Assembly: GCA_914767715.1 (NCBI GenBank)
Contig: OU612068.1
Coordinates: forward strand, 22,814,001 to 22,878,000
DNA: 64,000 nucleotides
Direction of reading: 5' to 3'
DNA from: Membranipora membranacea
Lineage: Eukaryota; Bryozoa; Gymnolaemata; Cheilostomatida; Membraniporidae
A model generated the notes under the pieces. The model did no database searches. It saw only the letters and a list, made by a program, of their open reading frames with translations, and had not been told where the DNA came from. The position numbers and the translations under genes were made by a program. Below, piece after piece: positions 21,823 through 32,629 of the stretch. The first letter of the stretch is position 1; each line of letters starts with the position of its first letter.

Positions 21823-23888
21823 TTATGTCATCATGTATGTGACAATTATGCTTGCAAGTGCCAGAAATATTGCCAATAGCTGTTTGGGCCGAGCAGCTGA
21901 GTTCACTTTAGGGAAAGAATTACCCACTTCAGAGCTGGTATTTGGGTGGTTGCAGGAGTTTGCGATTTTAAGAATTTGATCAAGATTAGCTTGGTTGACC
22001 AAATGCTCAGGATCATGTTCATCACTCAAACTCACGGCAAAATCGGTTACATCTTTCGGAATTATTCTAACAGTAACATTAGCCTGATGGCCTGTGGTCA
22101 TGCTAACTTGAAGGCAATAACTGTCATGGCAGCATTGCATAGTACGGGGGTTTATCTTGTGGCTGTTGATGTCTAGACAGTACTTTCCAGATTTCATTTT
22201 ATTGTACCAGTTTAGGGTCAGCTTACCATCCAGCTCAGGTCCAGCAGGCGCCAGGCAGATACCTAGTCCGTGTGAGTCTCTCACATTCCTTTTTATTTTG
22301 ACATAAATGAAAAATCTGTAGCCATCGGGAAGTTTGTATCCAATGAGACCTTCTATGCCTTTCGCGGGTTTATCCGCTCTCAGCACGAGACCTTCTTTCT
22401 CTCCAGCATGCACCCAAACTGGCAGCTCTGTTAGCTTACCCCACCGGATGAAATTGTTGTTGGCGGTCAAGGACAGGGGAGAATAATTATAAATAGCTAT
22501 AAATGCAGCAGCCTCAGTTTCCTCTTTGATTTGCTTAAAAAGTTCATAACTATCAGTGAATAGACTTCCTACATCTGTTGCACTATCCAAAGCATCTGCA
22601 AGAAAATAAAATATTTAGTTAATAGCAATTGCACAAAATGTTTGATGTGAAATTGTTGGTGAAACATGACGTATATCGCTCTCAAAACCTAATCACATTA
22701 TTCCCTTTAAACGCAGCATCCCAGCATTTTAGTACACGTTTTCTCAATCCATTATGTATTTCATGTCTGAGACATAATCATTTTCATTGTTAGTATTTAT
22801 CTTCCGTATTTCTTCTTTCATTTATTATTGTTTAGTTTTGGCACACTCGGTAGAATATCATTTTTATGATGAAGATCGCTTGTCAATAAATAATAAAGAT
22901 AGAAAAAAATCCACAAAATAAGCATGATGATAAACTGCTAAGGATTTCCACACAAATCTGTTTGCTACATTACATCTGCACATGAGATTATGGGGTAAGA
23001 TGCTGGATCAAAATATGGCAGCTTATTAAATTTTTAAATACAGCTTCTGTGTATTTTAGTTACCTAAGATTGCATAATATTGATTGGATTAGTAATATTT
23101 CTTATCCAAATTCATCTCTCCAATCAATAAAATTTATGATGTCTTGGTGATAATAGATTTAGAAAAACACAATTTGTTTGTAACAGCAAAACATATTGAC
23201 AAATAATATTACTCAGTAATATCTATTTGTGTCACCAGTGGTCTCTGAATGTAGACATTAAATACCTTACCTCATGGACAGAAAGGACATCACTATTTAA
23301 AGGGCAACCAGGGTTTCAAACAAGTTCTCATTGATTGAGAGCAGAACGCACCATATGCATAGGGAAAAAAAGCAAATCTAAACCGGATGATTATTCAGTG
23401 AAATTCTCATGAAACATTTCATACATCATATGCTAAAATACTGCTGAATCTCCACTAAAATGGAACATCACAGAGCAGTTTCCTGTTCCTGTTATATTTA
23501 GCCTGTGCTCTATCATTATTAGAGCAATGTCTATGAATCTCTCCTAAACTGAAGTGTTACACAGCTAAGAGTCAGCAGCTACTTTGAGTTTTGCACAGCG
23601 TCATACACAAAGCTGATGCTGCGTAGCACATTCTTTATTACCCACTATGCATTGCTGCGAAACCCTTGAGCTTGAGAAGAGATATTTGAAACAGCTCATT
23701 AGAAGTTGCAATGCAAGCTTAGTTTAAATTGATACTTATGTCAACTGATGTTTGAAAAGATAGTTAAACAACTCACTGAACACTGGGTCAGGGTCAAATG
23801 CGCTGGATGCTGAGTCCCCAAGCACATGGTTTGTGTTCTGCGGTTTAAGTAGTAGTAGTAGATATATTAACAAAGCGCCTCTCTTCAT
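21823..23888 (-). CDS. GPI-anchored actinoporin-like protein, gene 2
   Basis: Two exons: 23777-23888 (donor gtgagt) and 21823-22595 (acceptor ttcttgcag), 885 nt, 294 residues. Exon 1 gives a signal peptide (MKRGALLIYLLLLLKPQ) and a short acidic spacer. Exon 2 has the same fold as gene 1: EGLIGYKLPDGYRFFIYVKI, LNWYNKMKSG, the MQCCHDSYCLQ cysteine cluster and ANVTVRIIPK. The C-terminus ends in a hydrophobic tail (LLAIFLALASIIVTYMMT) after a small-residue/proline hinge, as in GPI-anchored or type I tail proteins. Unlike secreted cytolysins, it would stay on the cell surface. Gene 3 at 32630-34697 is its duplicate. The pore-forming fold is inferred from motif order only; membrane recognition or defence are plausible roles. 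Confidence 0.64.
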
Positions 23889-24689
23889 TCTAAAGAAAAC
23901 AAAATAATTATCAAAACTTAGAGGAAAGAGAACCGGAATCTTTTTGAAAGTTAAACCCATTCTTGCATTCGCTGAGGCAACAGCTGTTGTTTCTGAAAAT
24001 CATGCGCTCAAATGCAAAATCACAGTACTCGAATTTGGCCTGGCAAGCAATGGTTGTGAAAATACTTTATTACCAAAAGAGAATCTGAAAGAAATGAAAT
24101 GAGGATATTTTTTTTTAAATTTTTAAGTTTCTTAAAAGGTCTTTTTGATACTGAGTTTTCCTTTCACTTTGATTTCTGATTTACTTTTATTCCTACCGTG
24201 ACATATCTGCGGCAGACTGGCTAGGTTGTACACTCCCGCTCTAAACAGTTTGAGTTATTGAATGCGTATGGAAGTGGTGATCTCTCAATTTATGAAATTG
24301 GCTTTCAAAAGCTCCTATAACTTTAAAAAACAATTGCTTAACTGTTGGACGATGGAATTTTGTTTGATCCTGATTGGCCAATAGCAGGCTTGTCATGTGA
24401 CAATACTGGACTGGGGAAAACCAGTCAACAATAATATTAGGTTGTTTTGCTGCTCCCAGTATTATAATTGGAATCCCTCAAAGTTAATAGGTTTCCCATT
24501 CAATATTTAATAAACTTTGTTACCGCGGAACAGGTCGCGCTTCTGCCTAATGATCCTTTCTGTTGTAGCCGATTGTGCAGTATTAACTCTTTCTGTCTCC
24601 TATCGACCCGCATGCACAGCTTGGTGGTAATAATGCTATATGCTAAGTGTGTACTACGCAGTATGCACTATATTTACTATGCCAGTTAA

Positions 24690-25010
24690 AGATTTGAGGT
24701 TGAACTTGGAAAGATATTTTGGGCAAACATAAGATCGATTTTAAGTTATGCCTCTCCTACCAGGTTTGTACTTAAATCAAAAAATTGAAAACGAACGTAT
24801 AGAGAAAACCCAAAGATCTGCTACCTAGATTCCTTTGCTACTACCCTTTTATTTGATGAGCTGATGATCATGAGCATCCACGCTTAACGCGTACACAGGA
24901 ACTTGAGCAGAGTTTTCTCTTGAAACATCACTTTTTAGGCCCAAGCAAGCAACTAAAGACATGCCGAATCGCTTTCTTCATTTTCCATGCCACATTTCAA
25001 CAACCACCAC
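24690..25010 (+). pseudogene. Possible decayed LINE reverse transcriptase tail
   Basis: Broken + strand frames give an YASP-like segment, then a stretch like KIENERIEKTQRSAT, which recalls the thumb and C-terminal region of non-LTR reverse transcriptases. Many stops and frame changes interrupt it. The same decayed sequence is in block B at about 35740-36050, so it predates the duplication. Assignment is weak. Confidence 0.28.
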
Positions 25011-25359
25011 TCAGAGCCTTTATGTTTAATTTTATTTCGATTATATCGAAATGATACTGAATGCAATATAAAATTGATCGCTGAATAAATCAAGGTAAGG
25101 TAGTAACCGCTATTGAGCGATTTAGCATAAAAAGGGATGGATAGCCTCAGTACAGTCAACAACCCATCAGTAACACTAAACACAAGTCAACCACAGTACA
25201 CAATCATAATAATATTTAAAGTACAAAATCTCGCAATAAAATACAATACAACACTGTCATTCGTCAAGTGAAATTATACAAAAAAATTTTACACTACTTC
25301 TAGTGTAACTGATGATAAAATAATACAATTCGCTGTGGGACACATGATATCCCATATCC

Positions 25360-25407
25360 GTTAACACCATAAACATATAGATAAGTATTTATATGTTTAT
25401 GGTTAAC
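25360..25407. repeat. 48 bp palindrome, also in block B
   Basis: GTTAACACCATAAACATATA mirrored by ATATGTTTATGGTTAAC. The block B copy lies near 36411-36458 with one arm substitution. A similar CATAAACA/TGTTTATG palindrome occurs at 54936-54980. Confidence 0.6.
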
Positions 25408-26939
25408 ACTTAATGACAGCAAATGCATAGCGACCATAATTTCAGGTTCATACTGTGGCACATGAAAGTTTTAGAGGAGCTAACTTTTGGGATGACAAGA
25501 CCTAGATGCAGTCATTTTCAGTTCATATTTTGTCCATTTCCATGCTGCAGACGTTATCCGGAATCCTCTATGAGAGCCTGTTTCCCGAATTCCAAATGCA
25601 GGCAAACACACTGTAACTTTAATATGTACAAACAATGGTTTTACCCATTGATACATATATCAATGGTTTTACCACGAATTCATATCAATGGTTTTACCAT
25701 ATGTAGGTAAAACGCAGGAAAAGGCAAAATGGAATTCTATGATATTCTAGTGACGAGTGTCAGGCTCTATTCCACTGTTTTTACTAGATGTTATCAGTGG
25801 AAACAAGATTCAGTACAAAGAGTGAAAAAGCAATGTAAACAGTTCTTTAATTCTTGTATTGCCTTTTTTTTTCTTCAAGGGTACCGAAGGGTTAGGTATG
25901 ATTTTGTGGAATGGCGAAAAGCCAGTGAACCTTTCTACAATCTTGTATTCATCTGAAACAGAATTTCACGAATCACCGATCTACGGCAGTACATGAGGTT
26001 TCGTACTATATGACAGCTTAATACGCCCTACATATTGAAGTATCAGAGAACTGATATGTAAGGGCAATGATACATAATTATTTTATATTTATTACTCGCT
26101 CTTTCTCCAACATAATACTTGTGTGCAGCAAACCCAATCAGTAGAAACTATGATGATGATTTCATAACAGTGCATTTCACATCTATATCGTAAATACGAC
26201 TTAAGATCATAATATTATGAGTTTCTAGGTTTTCAACGAGTCATATTCTTCATGATATTATACAAATCACTGAGATGGGAAGCACCTATAAGAGGCAGAG
26301 TGGTAGTGCAGTTATTAGCTAGAGGAAGCCTTTTTAATATTATACGCTGTGTGTGAAACAAAGTGTAGTTTTGACAAAAATGTATTTCAAATTCAATATA
26401 AGCGTCTAAACAACACAAATGCATTTTTCAAACTCAAAACAAAATGGCAATGAAAAGAATTGGCATTTACCAATTTTACACGCCGTAAAATAAATACCTC
26501 AGTAGTCTACCCAACAAATTCATCGACAAATCTAGTAAATAAAAGCACCTCAGTCATACATTAAACTGTTAAGTGAAAAGTGATTTATACAAAAAATATA
26601 CAATATATTTGGTCTTCATTTATCAACGCATATATAAATATTGGTTTTGACCAATCTTAGAAACTGGGGTACAAGTAGGAATAGTAGAAGAGCTGTTCAG
26701 AGAAGCATTCATAATATCACATGCAGACCTAACTCCATCAGATTCACATAAAGGCATCTGAAACAGAAAAAATATCAAAGAAATGTCACTATTTTGCAGC
26801 TATATGCGATTAATGGTATCAATTGACATATTATCTGAATCTGCGAGACCTGCTAGGATGTCGCTCACAAATCTCTCACTCATTGACAGAGCTATGTACC
26901 TTCTGAGTGGGTGAATTGAGAACAAACTTTTTTAATTCA

Positions 26940-27992
26940 TCAATCAATCCTGTTTGTGGGATTTATATTTAACATTTGTTTATTGGATTAAGTATCACCA
27001 AAGCACACCAATGACTGACTCAAAGTCATTACATTCCGTTTTGCTATAAAATAGCTTTCTTGAGAAAACATTTGGTTTCACAATGAGGCGTTATCAATCC
27101 ATGCTAGATTACGCCTCAACCAAAATAACATAGGTATACAAAATCTCTTTTTGAGATAGTACAGGTATGAACAGTAAATAGGTATCAATAACCTTTTTGC
27201 AAATAACAGCAATATTTACAATCTCTATTTTGAGATTACACAATTTACCAATTAGTGATGGTAATTTATCAATCTACATTTTGATTAGGTATTAACAATT
27301 CTCCACAATGAGAATTATATTACCATTTCATAATCAGGATAAGGTATAAACAATTCCCTACAATGATGGTTTAACCATTTTCACCATCAAGGCATTGAAG
27401 CCACGCAAGGCATTGACCTCTTTGCGAGATCTTCTTTTGAAGCCATACAAGGCCTTGACTTCTCTACGAGATCTTTTTTTGTAGCCATACAAGGCATGGA
27501 CCTCTTTCGAGATCTTTTTATTTTTTTGAAGCCATACAAGGCCTTGACCTCTTTTCGAGATCTTCTTTGAGATTTGACAGTTTATAAGATGCCGGTATTT
27601 TCTTGAGCTGAGAAGTCTTGACCGGATGTAGTTGGAAGGAGTGATGATTAGAACCGCTCACTCATTCTTCTTAAGTTTCTGCCTTTCGAACTAAAACCAG
27701 AAAGGGAATGATAAAGCAACAAGGTAACCAAGGAGGTAAGATAAGGGTGGTGGTGGGTAGTTCTCAGATTCAGGGCAATCATTCATAGGACTGGTTGTTC
27801 TAGAATTCCCACAATTCAATAGACAGTGGTCACATGACTTCCTTTTGGCCAACAGCATGGTACACTATGTAGGAGTTGTCATAGCTTTGTAAAAGGCTAG
27901 ACAACCCTAAAATTTGGAAATGCGATGGGATACTTGATAATTTGTTTTGGAATGATTTCAGTCTAAAAAATAACTTTGAAAAGTTTGATTTT
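26940..27992 (-). mobile_element. 1.05 kb insertion, long version of the 21195 element
   Basis: Absent from block B, where the flanks meet (GAACAAACTGTCCTATT near 37970). The ends match the 280 bp element at 21195-21475 in opposite orientation: TTTTTTAATTCATCAATCAA at the left, TTTGAAAAGTTTGATTTT at the right. The interior holds short hairpins at 27140-27390 (such as AATCTCTATTTTGAGATT) and the tandem repeat at 27393-27563. No open frame for a transposase. Confidence 0.75.
27393..27563 (+). repeat. Tandem repeat, unit about 45-50 bp, four copies
   Basis: Four copies of a unit like GAAGCCATACAAGGC + CTTGACCTCTTTCGAGATCTT(T)n. Copies differ in the length of the T run and in CCTTGAC/ATGGAC. They lie wholly within the 1.05 kb insertion and are missing from its 280 bp relative. 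Confidence 0.8.
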
Positions 27993-28545
27993 CCTATTGA
28001 AAGACCCCCAGTATTATGGCTAACCAGTGGAAAACAAATGAAACTCTAAATTTGAAAGGAAATCTTCTGGCTAGGAAATGTGCTTCTGTGAACAGCAAAA
28101 CACTTTTTAAAGTCATAACAGTTAATACATGTATCATTGTACATTATGAAATGTTAATTTGGTATCCCTATGATAATGACTATAGCATTCCACAAAGTTT
28201 TCTTTACGAAACCAGTCCCAAGATGATTCTGACTAGACTCCGTTACCTGAAGGTTTATAGTTGGAGGTTTTCTGTAAATCGTTCAGCCTCTCATGTATTC
28301 TCTCTAATCTGTTGATATTCTCAGCTACACTATCGTCTGCTGATGGTGCAGGGGCAGGTCTTGTGTACAGAGGGTCAGAGGGTACACAGTGAGCATGACG
28401 ACCTCTATTACAACTTGAGGTAGAGCTAGGAGATGCCCTGCCTGTGAATAAAATAACAAATATGGGTTGAATACTGTTTACATAGACAAAACAAGGACTG
28501 CGTGTAAAAATTTAGACAAAGTTTGGTTCATTTGCCTGCATTCTA

Positions 28546-28670
28546 AGTTGCTCCCCGCCACTGGTCACGCCGCAGGCCTTTTTGCGGCATGACCAGTGGA
28601 AGCGGAGCAACTGGAATGCAGGCAAATTGGATCAAACTTATTCTAATAAAAATTGAGGCTTTACAACATT
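28546..28670. mobile_element. Hairpin MITE in the duplicated pericentrin intron, block A
   Basis: Inverted arms AAGTTTGGTTCATTTGCCTG and CAGGCAAATTGGATCAAACTT, with inner arms CCACTGGTCACGCCGC and GCGGCATGACCAGTGG. The same element is in block B at about 38506-38600 with a shorter loop, so it was present before the duplication. No coding capacity. Confidence 0.7.
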
Positions 28671-29155
28671 CAGATTATATTAAGCCCAAGTACAAAATAT
28701 CGATGTTTGATATAATTTATTCTGTTTAACTCAACTCACCATCACGAGGAGAGTTTCTAGGAGTGCTGCGTCCGGACAGTCTATCTATCGGACTCCCTGG
28801 TGGAGTGCAAGCTCTCAGATCTTCTCAGCTAGACCCATGTTTACTGCTTCTACGAGACGACAGCTGACTGTGAGGTCTGGATGTAGGTCTACTCTCTGAG
28901 CCTTTGTGAGATGATAGCTGAGAGTTTGGATGGGATGTAGGGGTGAGGGTATGTTCTGAGTGCCCGTTAGTATGATCGCTCAGTGCGGGACTCTGAGGCG
29001 GTGCGTTACCTAGTTGGCCATAGACTGTTGAGTAAGTACGAGCGGAGGCAGGTTTCTCATGGCTGGAATGTGGACGGCTAGGCCTACTACTTGTGGAATG
29101 GTAGGACTTTCGACTGTCTTTTGAGGAATGGCTTCTGGCACTGTTAGGCTGGGAG

Positions 29156-30352
29156 TTTGAAAGTTGTCCCAAACTTGATGGTACCAGGGAGGGTGGGATA
29201 TACCTCCCACCCTCCCTGATGGTACCAGAATTAATTTTTCTTATGTATAGGAGTTATATCCTCTTGAATCAAGAGAAGACAACTAATCTCATTACAAAAT
29301 AAAGTACAGTTGTAAAATTCCCTTTACCAGTGGTTCCTACATATTGTAGCAGCGGGTGGATTGTGTATACCCACAAATGAGTGCAGCAAAAGTGGAGAAC
29401 TGAGGCTAGCATACACGTTCCCCAACCATCTAACACACACACCCAGCATGTATTCAGACAAGCAAACTTTGCCTGCCATTGTACTCCTTTGTAAAACGTC
29501 CCTACTGACCCCTCGTACCAGCTTACCCCGCACTACCATCCTCTTTTTCGTAACCATACGTCAACTAGTATTTTTAAGAATTTAGTAATTCTATTACAAT
29601 CATACTCAAAATACAGCATTACATTTATATATGATTGAGAGAGACATTCTTCTTGCATTAGCTTTTCATTCGCTCGTTGGCATAGTGGAACAAAGCCAGC
29701 CCACTTATCTCCAATCTACCAATGTCGAAACTTAGGAGCCCTTAGACAGGGAGCTTCTAGATGGATTTTCAGTAATACAAGCAGCTATTTATTATCATGG
29801 CACATGAACATGTGACATTCATCCATTCACATTGCTGTGCGCAAGACTATGCATACATCATACAATATTCGCTTCACATTTTACTGGGAAAATAATCTGG
29901 AAAACCCAAATCACTACTAAAACTCAGTCAAGGAATGCATCCAAAATCCTGCATTTGACATTGAATCTTATAAACAAAAACTTCTAATTATCGCTAAGTG
30001 CTTATATGAAAAAGTGGTGTTTGTTAAAATGCATAACCAGATTAGACGAAGAGTTTATTTATCGGAGTTTCAGCTGCAATATGGTCAGCATAAGATGGCA
30101 GACAGCGTTTTGTGTGCAGCAATCACATTGATCGCTGGCTTATATATGGAATGGGAGAAATTACTGTCTGTTTGCAATTCACCCAACATGAAAACTTAAA
30201 ATTGAAATTTTAATCGGAATATTAATTTGACATAGTGGTGCCTACTACCAAGGTGTAAATGAAGGAAAATCCAAAATAATTGGTTTTCCAATCCTAAAGT
30301 TAGAAAGACATGATTCATCCTAAAATCAATAAAAAGGTATTTGAACTGTAGT
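29156..30352. other. Junction between blocks A and B, no gene seen
   Basis: Not part of the duplication. It begins with a 47 bp palindrome (29180-29226) directly next to the right breakpoint of block A. Short open frames on both strands lack support. Sequence is moderately AT-rich. Confidence 0.45.
29180..29226. repeat. Palindrome at the duplication breakpoint
   Basis: GGTACCAGGGAGGGTGGGA is mirrored by TCCCACCCTCCCT then GAT and GGTACC. It lies 25 bp from the point where blocks A and B diverge (29155/29156). Confidence 0.75.
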
Positions 30353-32629
30353 CAATACACAAATACAGAATGATTGTGCCATATTGTTTGAAATCACATT
30401 CCGTTCTTTCAGACATTTTCCGCTGCAGTATGATCAATGACTATTTATAATCTTTGGTATGATTAGGCTGACTCATCTGTTGCACGATGTTTAGAGCAAA
30501 ATATTGCACACACAGCACTGTCACCCAGACCACAGAAAAATCAGTAGACAAAGATTGAGGCCTTCTACAATGTGAAATGGAAAAAATTAAAAAAGGGTTC
30601 TTGTTCCATTAGCGCTCTAGCCTCACAGAAATATAGGATGAAATGTCATTAAAACATTCGTCAAATTTCGTTCAACATTCCAACTTTGAATATTAAGGGC
30701 CAAACTTGACTGGAGAATTACAACATTTTCTTAACCGTTGACATTTCACTAATTTCCCGCCATGTGCAATCTCAGCTCCATGGGGGTCACCCTGAATTTT
30801 TACCCAAGGAAACTGCTACTGCTTTCATGATCTGAGCTCGAGCTGATGTTTCAAAACAAATTACAGTAACAGAACATGAACACAGGGTTCTCGTGACTAA
30901 GACCTGACCTGTGGTCTTACTGCTCATCGAATTACCTTGTATTGATTCAAATTGTAAAATGGAATGATAAAAAAAACGATGGTATTTATCTTCATACATG
31001 ATTTTTTATTCTATTATATAACAAAATGTAATCGGCAGTTAATAAAAGACAGCTATTACAAATCTCATCTACTAAAAGGAGCGACTGATAATGTTTCACT
31101 CAGCTATTCAGTGTACGAGCACAAATCATAACGTAAATGAAATAATATTGGTTTTTGAGTTATCAGTTGGTTTACGAGTGACAAATGTTTGTATGTAAAA
31201 TTTGGACAACGAAAAAATTGAGTGACAATCATTATATATACTTGATCAACATTATGGGTTTGATTCACATAGATTAGTATGCTGCTCGCTTGAAAATTGC
31301 ATCATTATTAAGATGAGAAGTAAAATGAGTCCTTGCAGAAATAAGCACATTCTCACAAGCAAAAACTTCCTCCTTATACACAGCCAGCTGTCACTGGGGT
31401 TCTTTTTTTTTTAACGCGATCCTTAAAGTTTTATTAAGTGTTTTATTGGTGTTTAATGATCGGTCCCATGAATTGAAAAATATATGTAGTTCCAAGATTC
31501 TATGTCTTCAGCTTCATGGAATATGCACCATACAAGCTGTTGTGCGGCTTTCAATCTAACAACACAACACAGCATGTTTCTAAGACAGTTACTTCAGGTT
31601 TTAAAATTTATCAAACCAGGTGAGGTCTGGACAGCAGATTAGTGTTTCATTAAACAAAACAGTACATCTAGTAGCAGGGTGCTGGAGATTGTGGGTTCTG
31701 AGCTGCAGTCAAGGTGCACAAGCAGGAATCCAAGGACCACACAAATCAATGCTAGCTTGACTGCCTCACTCCAGCTTTCGTTAAAAACGAGTTACCTGTT
31801 TGAGAATGATCAATCATTCACTGGATATCAAAAGAGAAAGAAAGTTCTAACCAGATTAACCTGCTGAGAGCATTTGAAAAATTGGCACCTTGCACCTCAC
31901 CAAACAAGCAAGAGTCTGGGATGGCTCAGATTATGTCTCTTATAGACATAATAGAGTAGGCTTCCTCAGACTGGTGTATTGCAATTTTTGGAACAATGGG
32001 CGATGATCAATATTTTAATGACAGGTCAAGCCTTATGTTTATGCTTCTCTATTTTAAAATTTCAACTTAAATGCATAACAATATAATAAATATAGTTATT
32101 GATAAAATGTGATCTCAATTACATAAAATAAACTGAAAGATAATATGATACGAGTAAATCAAGATTTAAACCACATTCCAAACATATTTCAGCCAAGATA
32201 AAACCACTATAAACTTAATGAAATATTCACTAAGTCGTAAAAGAATGAGCAACTTTTATACATTAATTTGCAAAGAGTATGGAAAGGAGGTCAATCAGGT
32301 AACAGGTAAACTGGTGCAGTCAAAGAAATATCTCATTTACATAGTTAGTTTACACAGTACCCACATCACCCCTAGGTTATCACCGGAAAAAAGACATGAA
32401 GTTTACTGACAAATTGCCAGTAACCAATTAAATGTTCTGATACTAAAAATAGCCACGAAAAAAATTACATAGGATCAAACAAACTAGCTGAAGATAACAT
32501 AACACCGAATAGAAACAACAATAATACAAGTCATAAAAACAATGAATGATTTAAATCAGCAGCATATTGCAGCTGTCACAAAGTGTCAGTATTATATTGT
32601 GTGTATTAGAACCTGCTTCGTCAGCAAAT
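30353..32629. other. Block B counterpart of 10789-21822, no gene
   Basis: A shrunken version of the block A interval. The P-like element, gene 1 and the 280 bp insertion are missing. No gene seen; the right part would be the 3' UTR of gene 3. Confidence 0.5.

Larger units (their letters stand above)
23889..26743. other. Intergenic in block A between gene 2 and the pericentrin tail copy
   Basis: Co-linear with 34698-37780 of block B. No intact gene seen. It contains a possible decayed LINE fragment (24690-25010) and a 48 bp palindrome (25360-25407). A CAATGGTTTTACC motif occurs three times at 25630-25705 and twice in block B. The MITE found in block B at 35261 is absent here. Confidence 0.5.
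10789..29155. repeat. Segmental duplication, block A
   Basis: Paralogous to 30353-39145 in the same orientation. Co-linear matches include 10789-11042 plus 16617-17290 (against 30353-31310), 18430-18830 (against 31315-31790), 20760-29155 (against 31945-39145). Block A is longer because it contains a P-like element (11051-16616), insertions at 21195-21475 and 26940-27992, the first actinoporin-like gene, and about 2 kb around 18830-20750. The right breakpoint is sharp: both copies read GGCTGGGAG and then diverge at 29156 / 39146. Confidence 0.9.
26744..29155 (-). pseudogene. Duplicated 3' end of the pericentrin-like gene (broken)
   Basis: Counterparts of the last three exons of the gene at 37781-63925: 28740-29155 (5' part missing at the breakpoint), 28247-28441 and 26744-26757. 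Donor and acceptor dinucleotides of the two introns are still present. The Ser-rich exon lacks its acceptor and first ~110 nt. A CGA to TGA change at 28825-28827 stops the frame after SKHGSS. The middle exon is 195 nt against 201 nt, lacking one Ser-Ser pair. No PACT exons are included. This is a non-functional fragment, though it could be transcribed as an alternative 3' end. Confidence 0.85.

Noticed and set aside
24468-25710. Several 70-95 residue frames in block A with counterparts in block B
   Set aside because: Conserved only because the blocks are recent duplicates; no splice context, codon bias or family resemblance, and the frames are broken or altered in the other copy.
28825-29172. 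Ser-rich open frame read as a small independent gene
   Set aside because: It is the truncated duplicate of the pericentrin-like tail exon, lacking an acceptor and stopped by a nonsense change.
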